Below, one piece after another: positions 60,942-64,000 of a stretch of 64,000 nucleotides of DNA (positions within the stretch are counted from its first letter, which is position 1; each line of letters opens with the position of its first letter). The stretch is from NCBI GenBank assembly GCA_046349085.1, contig JAXMDA010000001.1:434001-498000 (forward strand), read 5' to 3'. Origin of the DNA: JAJXWB01 sp046349085 (GTDB lineage Bacteria; Pseudomonadota; Alphaproteobacteria; Rhizobiales; Beijerinckiaceae). Under the pieces are notes generated by a model. That model made no database searches and had not been told where the DNA came from. It saw only the letters and a program-made list of their open reading frames with translations. A program made the position numbers and the translations under genes.

Positions 60942-63638
60942 ATGGACCGCCCCGTCGACGACAGACCCAGACCCGCGGCCGGCGAGAAGCCCTCGCCGAT
61001 GATGGCGCAATATCTGGAGATCAAGACGGCCAATCCGGACTGCCTGCTGTTCTACCGGATGGGCGACTTTTACGAACTCTTCTTCGAGGACGCCGAGATC
61101 GCCTCGCGCGCGCTCGGCATCGTGCTGACCAAGCGCGGCAAGCATCAGGGCGACGACATTCCGATGTGCGGCGTGCCGGTCGAGCGCGCCGACGACTATC
61201 TGCAGCGGCTGATCGCGCTCGGCCACCGCGTCGCCGTCTGCGAGCAGCTCGAGGACCCCGCGGAAGCGCGCAAGCGTGGCTCGAAGTCCGTCGTGCGGCG
61301 CGACGTCGTGCGGCTGGTGACGCCCGGGACGATCACCGAGGAACGATTGCTCGAGCCCGGTCGTGCGCATCTGCTCGTCGCGGTAGCGCGGGTGCGCGCC
61401 TCCGACTCGGAAGACAGGTTCGGGCTGGCGGCCGTCGATATTTCGACAGGCGCCTTTTCGGTCTGCGAGACGGCGCTCGCAGGCTTGGGGTCGGCGCTGG
61501 CGCGGCTCGAACCGCGGGAAATCATCGCCGCCGACGCGCTGCTCGCCGATCGCGCCATTGCGCACATTCTCGAGGACGCGCGCGCGCCGCTGGCTCGCAT
61601 CGGGCGCGATGCGGGGGAAGGCGCATCCGCCGAGCGGCGACTTTGCAATTTCTTTTCGGTGGCGACCATCGACGGCTTCGGCGGGGTTTCGCGCGCCGAG
61701 GTCGCCGCCGCCGCCGCCATCATTCTCTACATCGAGAAGACGCAGCTCGGCGCGCGGCCCTCGCTTGGACTGCCGCGCCGCGAGGCGCGCGGCGCAACGC
61801 TCGAGATCGACGCCGCGACGCGCGCCAATCTTGAACTCACGCGCACGCTCGGCGGCGCGCGCGACGGCTCCCTGCTCGCGGCGATCGACCGCACGGCGAC
61901 GCCGGCCGGAGCGCGGCTTCTGGCCGAACGGCTGGCCGCGCCCCTGACCGACGCGGAGGCCATCGACAGGCGCCTCGACGCCGTCGGCTTTCTGATCGAC
62001 GACGCCTCGTTGCGCGAGATCCTGCGCGCGCAATTGCGCCGCGCCCCGGATTTTGCGCGCGCCTTGTCGCGACTTGCGTTGGGACGCGGCGGCCCGCGCG
62101 ATCTGGCGGCCCTGCGCGACGGCGTGTCCGCCGCTGCCGCCATCGGCCTGCGGCTCGTCGATACGCCGGGCTTGCCAACAGAGCTCTCGGCGCTCGCGCC
62201 TGACCTGACGGCGCCGCCACAAACCCTGTCGCGCCAGCTCGGCGCCGCGCTCGCCGAAGACTTGCCGCTCGACAAGCGCGACGGCGGCTTCATCGCGGCG
62301 GGCTACGACCAAGCGCTCGACGAGACGCGCGCGCTGCGCGACGAAAGCCGCCGGCTCGTCGCCGCGCTGCAGAGCAAATATTGCGACCTCGCCGAGACCA
62401 AGCAACTCAAGATCAAGCACAACAACTTCCTTGGATTCTTTCTCGAAGTCGGCCAGGCGCAGGGCGAGAAGCTCCTGAAGGAGCCGTTCAACGCGACCTT
62501 CATCCATCGCCAGACCATGGCGGGCGCCATGCGCTTCTCGACGACCGAGCTCGCGGAATTCGAGCAGAAGATCGCCTCCGCCGCCGACCGCGCGCTGGCG
62601 CTGGAGCTGGGGCATTTCGAGACGCTCTGCGGCGAGGTTCTTGCTGCAAGCGACGCCATCAAGCGCGCCTCCGAAGCCCTGGCCGCGCTCGATGTCGCGG
62701 CTGCGCTGGCGGAACTCGCCGATGCGCTGAACTGGACGCGGCCGCGCGTCGACCGCTCGCTCGCTTTCGACATCGTCGGCGGGCGCCATCCCGTGGTCGA
62801 AGCCGCGCTGAAGGCGCGCGGCGAAGCCTTCACCCATAACGATTGCGATCTCTCGGGCGCGAAGGCCGGCGCCATCGCCGTCGTCACCGGCCCGAACATG
62901 GCGGGCAAGTCGACCTATCTGCGGCAGAATGCGCTGATCGTCGCGCTGGCGCAGATGGGCTCCTTCGCGCCTGCGGCGAAAGCGCATATCGGCGTCGTCG
63001 ACCGCCTGTTCTCGCGCGTCGGCGCCTCCGACGATCTCGCGCGGGGGCGTTCGACCTTCATGGTGGAGATGGTCGAGACGGCGGCGATCCTCAATCAGGC
63101 CACCGAACGCTCGCTGGTCATTCTCGACGAGATCGGGCGCGGCACGGCGACCTTCGACGGCCTGTCCATCGCCTGGGCGACGATGGAGCACCTGCACGAT
63201 TCCAACAAATCGCGCGCGCTGTTCGCGACGCATTTCCACGAGCTGACGCAGCTCGGGCAGCGACTGAAGAGGCTGAAGAACCTCACCATGCGCGTCGCCG
63301 ACTGGAACGGCGAAGTCGTTTTCCTGCACGAGGTGATTTCCGGCGCCGCCGACCGCAGCTACGGCATCCAGGTGGCGAAGCTCGCCGGTCTGCCGGGCAG
63401 CGTGGTCGAGCGCGCAAAGCATATCCTCAGCGAGCTGGAGGCGAGCGACCGGCGCGCGCCGGTGGAGAAGCTGATCGCCGACCTGCCGCTGTTTTCGGCG
63501 CGACCTGCGCCGCAGCCGAAAGCGGAGGCCAAGCGCGATGCGTTGCGCGAGAAGCTCGCGGGCGTCGATCCGGATGAACTCTCGCCGCGCGATGCGTTGT
63601 CGGTCTTGTATGAGTTGCGCAAGCTGGCGAAGGAATAA
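60942..63638 (+). CDS. mutS: DNA mismatch repair protein MutS
   Basis: An 898-residue mismatch-recognition ATPase. The N-terminal mismatch-binding motif FYRMGDFYELFFEDA contains the Phe-x-Glu pair. The core and clamp domains follow, and the ATPase domain has Walker A GPNMAGKSTYL near residue 652, Walker B SLVILDEIGRGTATFDG and ALFATHFHEL. All key residues are present. The C-terminal end (SPRDALSVLYELRKLAKE) is typical of the MutL-binding tail. Confidence 0.97.
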   Translation: MDRPVDDRPRPAAGEKPSPMMAQYLEIKTANPDCLLFYRMGDFYELFFEDAEIASRALGIVLTKRGKHQGDDIPMCGVPVERADDYLQRLIALGHRVAVCEQLEDPAEARKRGSKSVVRRDVVRLVTPGTITEERLLEPGRAHLLVAVARVRASDSEDRFGLAAVDISTGAFSVCETALAGLGSALARLEPREIIAADALLADRAIAHILEDARAPLARIGRDAGEGASAERRLCNFFSVATIDGFGGVSRAEVAAAAAIILYIEKTQLGARPSLGLPRREARGATLEIDAATRANLELTRTLGGARDGSLLAAIDRTATPAGARLLAERLAAPLTDAEAIDRRLDAVGFLIDDASLREILRAQLRRAPDFARALSRLALGRGGPRDLAALRDGVSAAAAIGLRLVDTPGLPTELSALAPDLTAPPQTLSRQLGAALAEDLPLDKRDGGFIAAGYDQALDETRALRDESRRLVAALQSKYCDLAETKQLKIKHNNFLGFFLEVGQAQGEKLLKEPFNATFIHRQTMAGAMRFSTTELAEFEQKIASAADRALALELGHFETLCGEVLAASDAIKRASEALAALDVAAALAELADALNWTRPRVDRSLAFDIVGGRHPVVEAALKARGEAFTHNDCDLSGAKAGAIAVVTGPNMAGKSTYLRQNALIVALAQMGSFAPAAKAHIGVVDRLFSRVGASDDLARGRSTFMVEMVETAAILNQATERSLVILDEIGRGTATFDGLSIAWATMEHLHDSNKSRALFATHFHELTQLGQRLKRLKNLTMRVADWNGEVVFLHEVISGAADRSYGIQVAKLAGLPGSVVERAKHILSELEASDRRAPVEKLIADLPLFSARPAPQPKAEAKRDALREKLAGVDPDELSPRDALSVLYELRKLAKE

Positions 63639-63655
63639 TCGGTTCCCGGCAAGCC

Positions 63656-63784
63656 GTCATGCCCGCGCTCGTCGCGGGCATCCACGCCGGAATGCGCAGC
63701 GAATGATGCGGGAACGGCTGCGGAACTCGTCAATCATCTTCGCGACGGCTCGGCGTGGATGGCCGGGACAAGCCCGGCCATGAC
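63656..63784. repeat. Palindromic intergenic repeat element after mutS
   Basis: A 33-base arm (63656-63688) beginning GTCATGCCCGCG and ending ATCCACGCC is matched by a near-complementary arm (63752-63784) beginning GGCGTGGATGGC and ending GGCCATGAC. Each arm also folds on itself (CCCGCG/CGCGGG and GGCCGGG/CCCGGCC). This looks like a dispersed palindromic element of a kind found in alphaproteobacterial genomes; it may end the mutS transcript. Confidence 0.7.
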
Positions 63785-63807
63785 CGCCTTCCATCGAGGC
63801 GAGCCGG

Positions 63808-64000
63808 TCACGCCGCCGCCCGCCTCTCGCCGCGCAGCATATCCGCGAACGCCGGATAGCTTTCCGACAGTTCCTCCGTCACGCGTCCGCGCAACAGCGC
63901 CAAATTCTCGGCGCTCGGCGCCTTGGTCTCCGGCACGACGGCCGGTTCGTCGTAGTCGAAGCCGGTCGCCGCGCGCACATCGGCCGCCGTATAGCCTTGA
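63808..64000 (-). CDS. C-terminal end of a CoA-transferase-like protein (partial)
   Basis: The last 63 residues of a minus-strand gene that continues past the window: QGYTAADVRAATGFDYDEPA, a linker VVPETKAPSAENLALLRG, then VTEELSESYPAFADMLRGER and a stop. The x-x-DVRAATGFD motif and the ALLRGRV-EEL-tail resemble the C-terminus of acyl-CoA:acetate/3-ketoacid CoA-transferases. Only the end is visible, so the assignment is tentative. Confidence 0.55.
   Translation of the reverse strand, partial: QGYTAADVRAATGFDYDEPAVVPETKAPSAENLALLRGRVTEELSESYPAFADMLRGERRAAA

Noticed and set aside
60867..63422. An 851-residue minus-strand open frame opposite mutS
   Set aside because: It is the antisense of mutS, with repetitive Arg/Gly/Ala composition and no ribosome site or motif.

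Overview
The window looks like a high-G+C chromosome segment of an alphaproteobacterium of the order Hyphomicrobiales (Rhizobiales). Supporting signs are a porin of the Rhizobiales type with a conserved cysteine pair, the napEFDABC order, a palindromic intergenic repeat of a kind I recall from this order, and frequent GTG/TTG starts in tightly overlapping operons. The genus is not determinable from sequence alone.

Layout. 1-5.4 kb: a three-subunit membrane-bound molybdenum oxidoreductase (resembling phenylacetyl-CoA:acceptor oxidoreductase PadBCD) on the minus strand, divergent from a FlK-like CoA thioesterase and fdhD. 5.4-17 kb: a compact type II secretion system (gspEFGHIJKLM plus a short GspC-like protein on the minus strand, gspD and a prepilin peptidase on the plus strand). 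17-22 kb: mtnA, a TauE/SafE exporter, a cyclase-family hydrolase and modBC without modA. 22-27.6 kb: an aromatic ring-cleavage cluster (extradiol dioxygenase, a collapsed FAD monooxygenase, FAH-family hydrolase, two related TetR genes with near-identical operator-like sites, and a phenol-pathway outer-membrane protein). 27.6-31 kb: a small exported protein, a wrecked arylsulfatase and a porin. 31.3-35.8 kb: periplasmic nitrate reductase napEFDABC with an internally shortened NapF. 36-42 kb: a GNAT enzyme, two large exported proteins of unknown function (one with Lys/Asp-rich repeats, one with TPRs), a small membrane protein and two degenerate genes. 42-49.2 kb: a LysR-controlled malonate cluster (amidase, AtoE-type transporter, malonyl-CoA decarboxylase, malonyl-CoA synthetase). 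50-51.5 kb: a secreted S10 peptidase. From 52.1 kb: tRNA-Arg(CCG), then housekeeping genes (membrane protein, polA, maeB-thiM-thiE, GNAT, mutS) and a partial CoA-transferase gene at the right edge.

How the genes fit. The Mo-bis-MGD enzymes (the PadB-like subunit and NapA), the FdhD sulfurtransferase and the ModBC molybdate transporter form a molybdenum theme. The PadBCD-like enzyme, the thioesterase, the dioxygenase cluster and the phenol-type porin point to use of aromatic compounds. The malonate cluster would import malonate or malonamate, hydrolyse the amide, activate malonate to malonyl-CoA and decarboxylate it to acetyl-CoA. Three genes between 23 and 32 kb (FAD monooxygenase, arylsulfatase, napF) keep both ends but have lost the middle, so the accessory half of the window is partly decaying. 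The most interesting candidates for new biology are the PadBCD-like/thioesterase/FdhD divergon, the malonamate cluster with an unusual transporter, the paired TetR operators, the T2SS with a GspC-like protein that has no membrane anchor, and the repeat-protein/TPR-protein pair.
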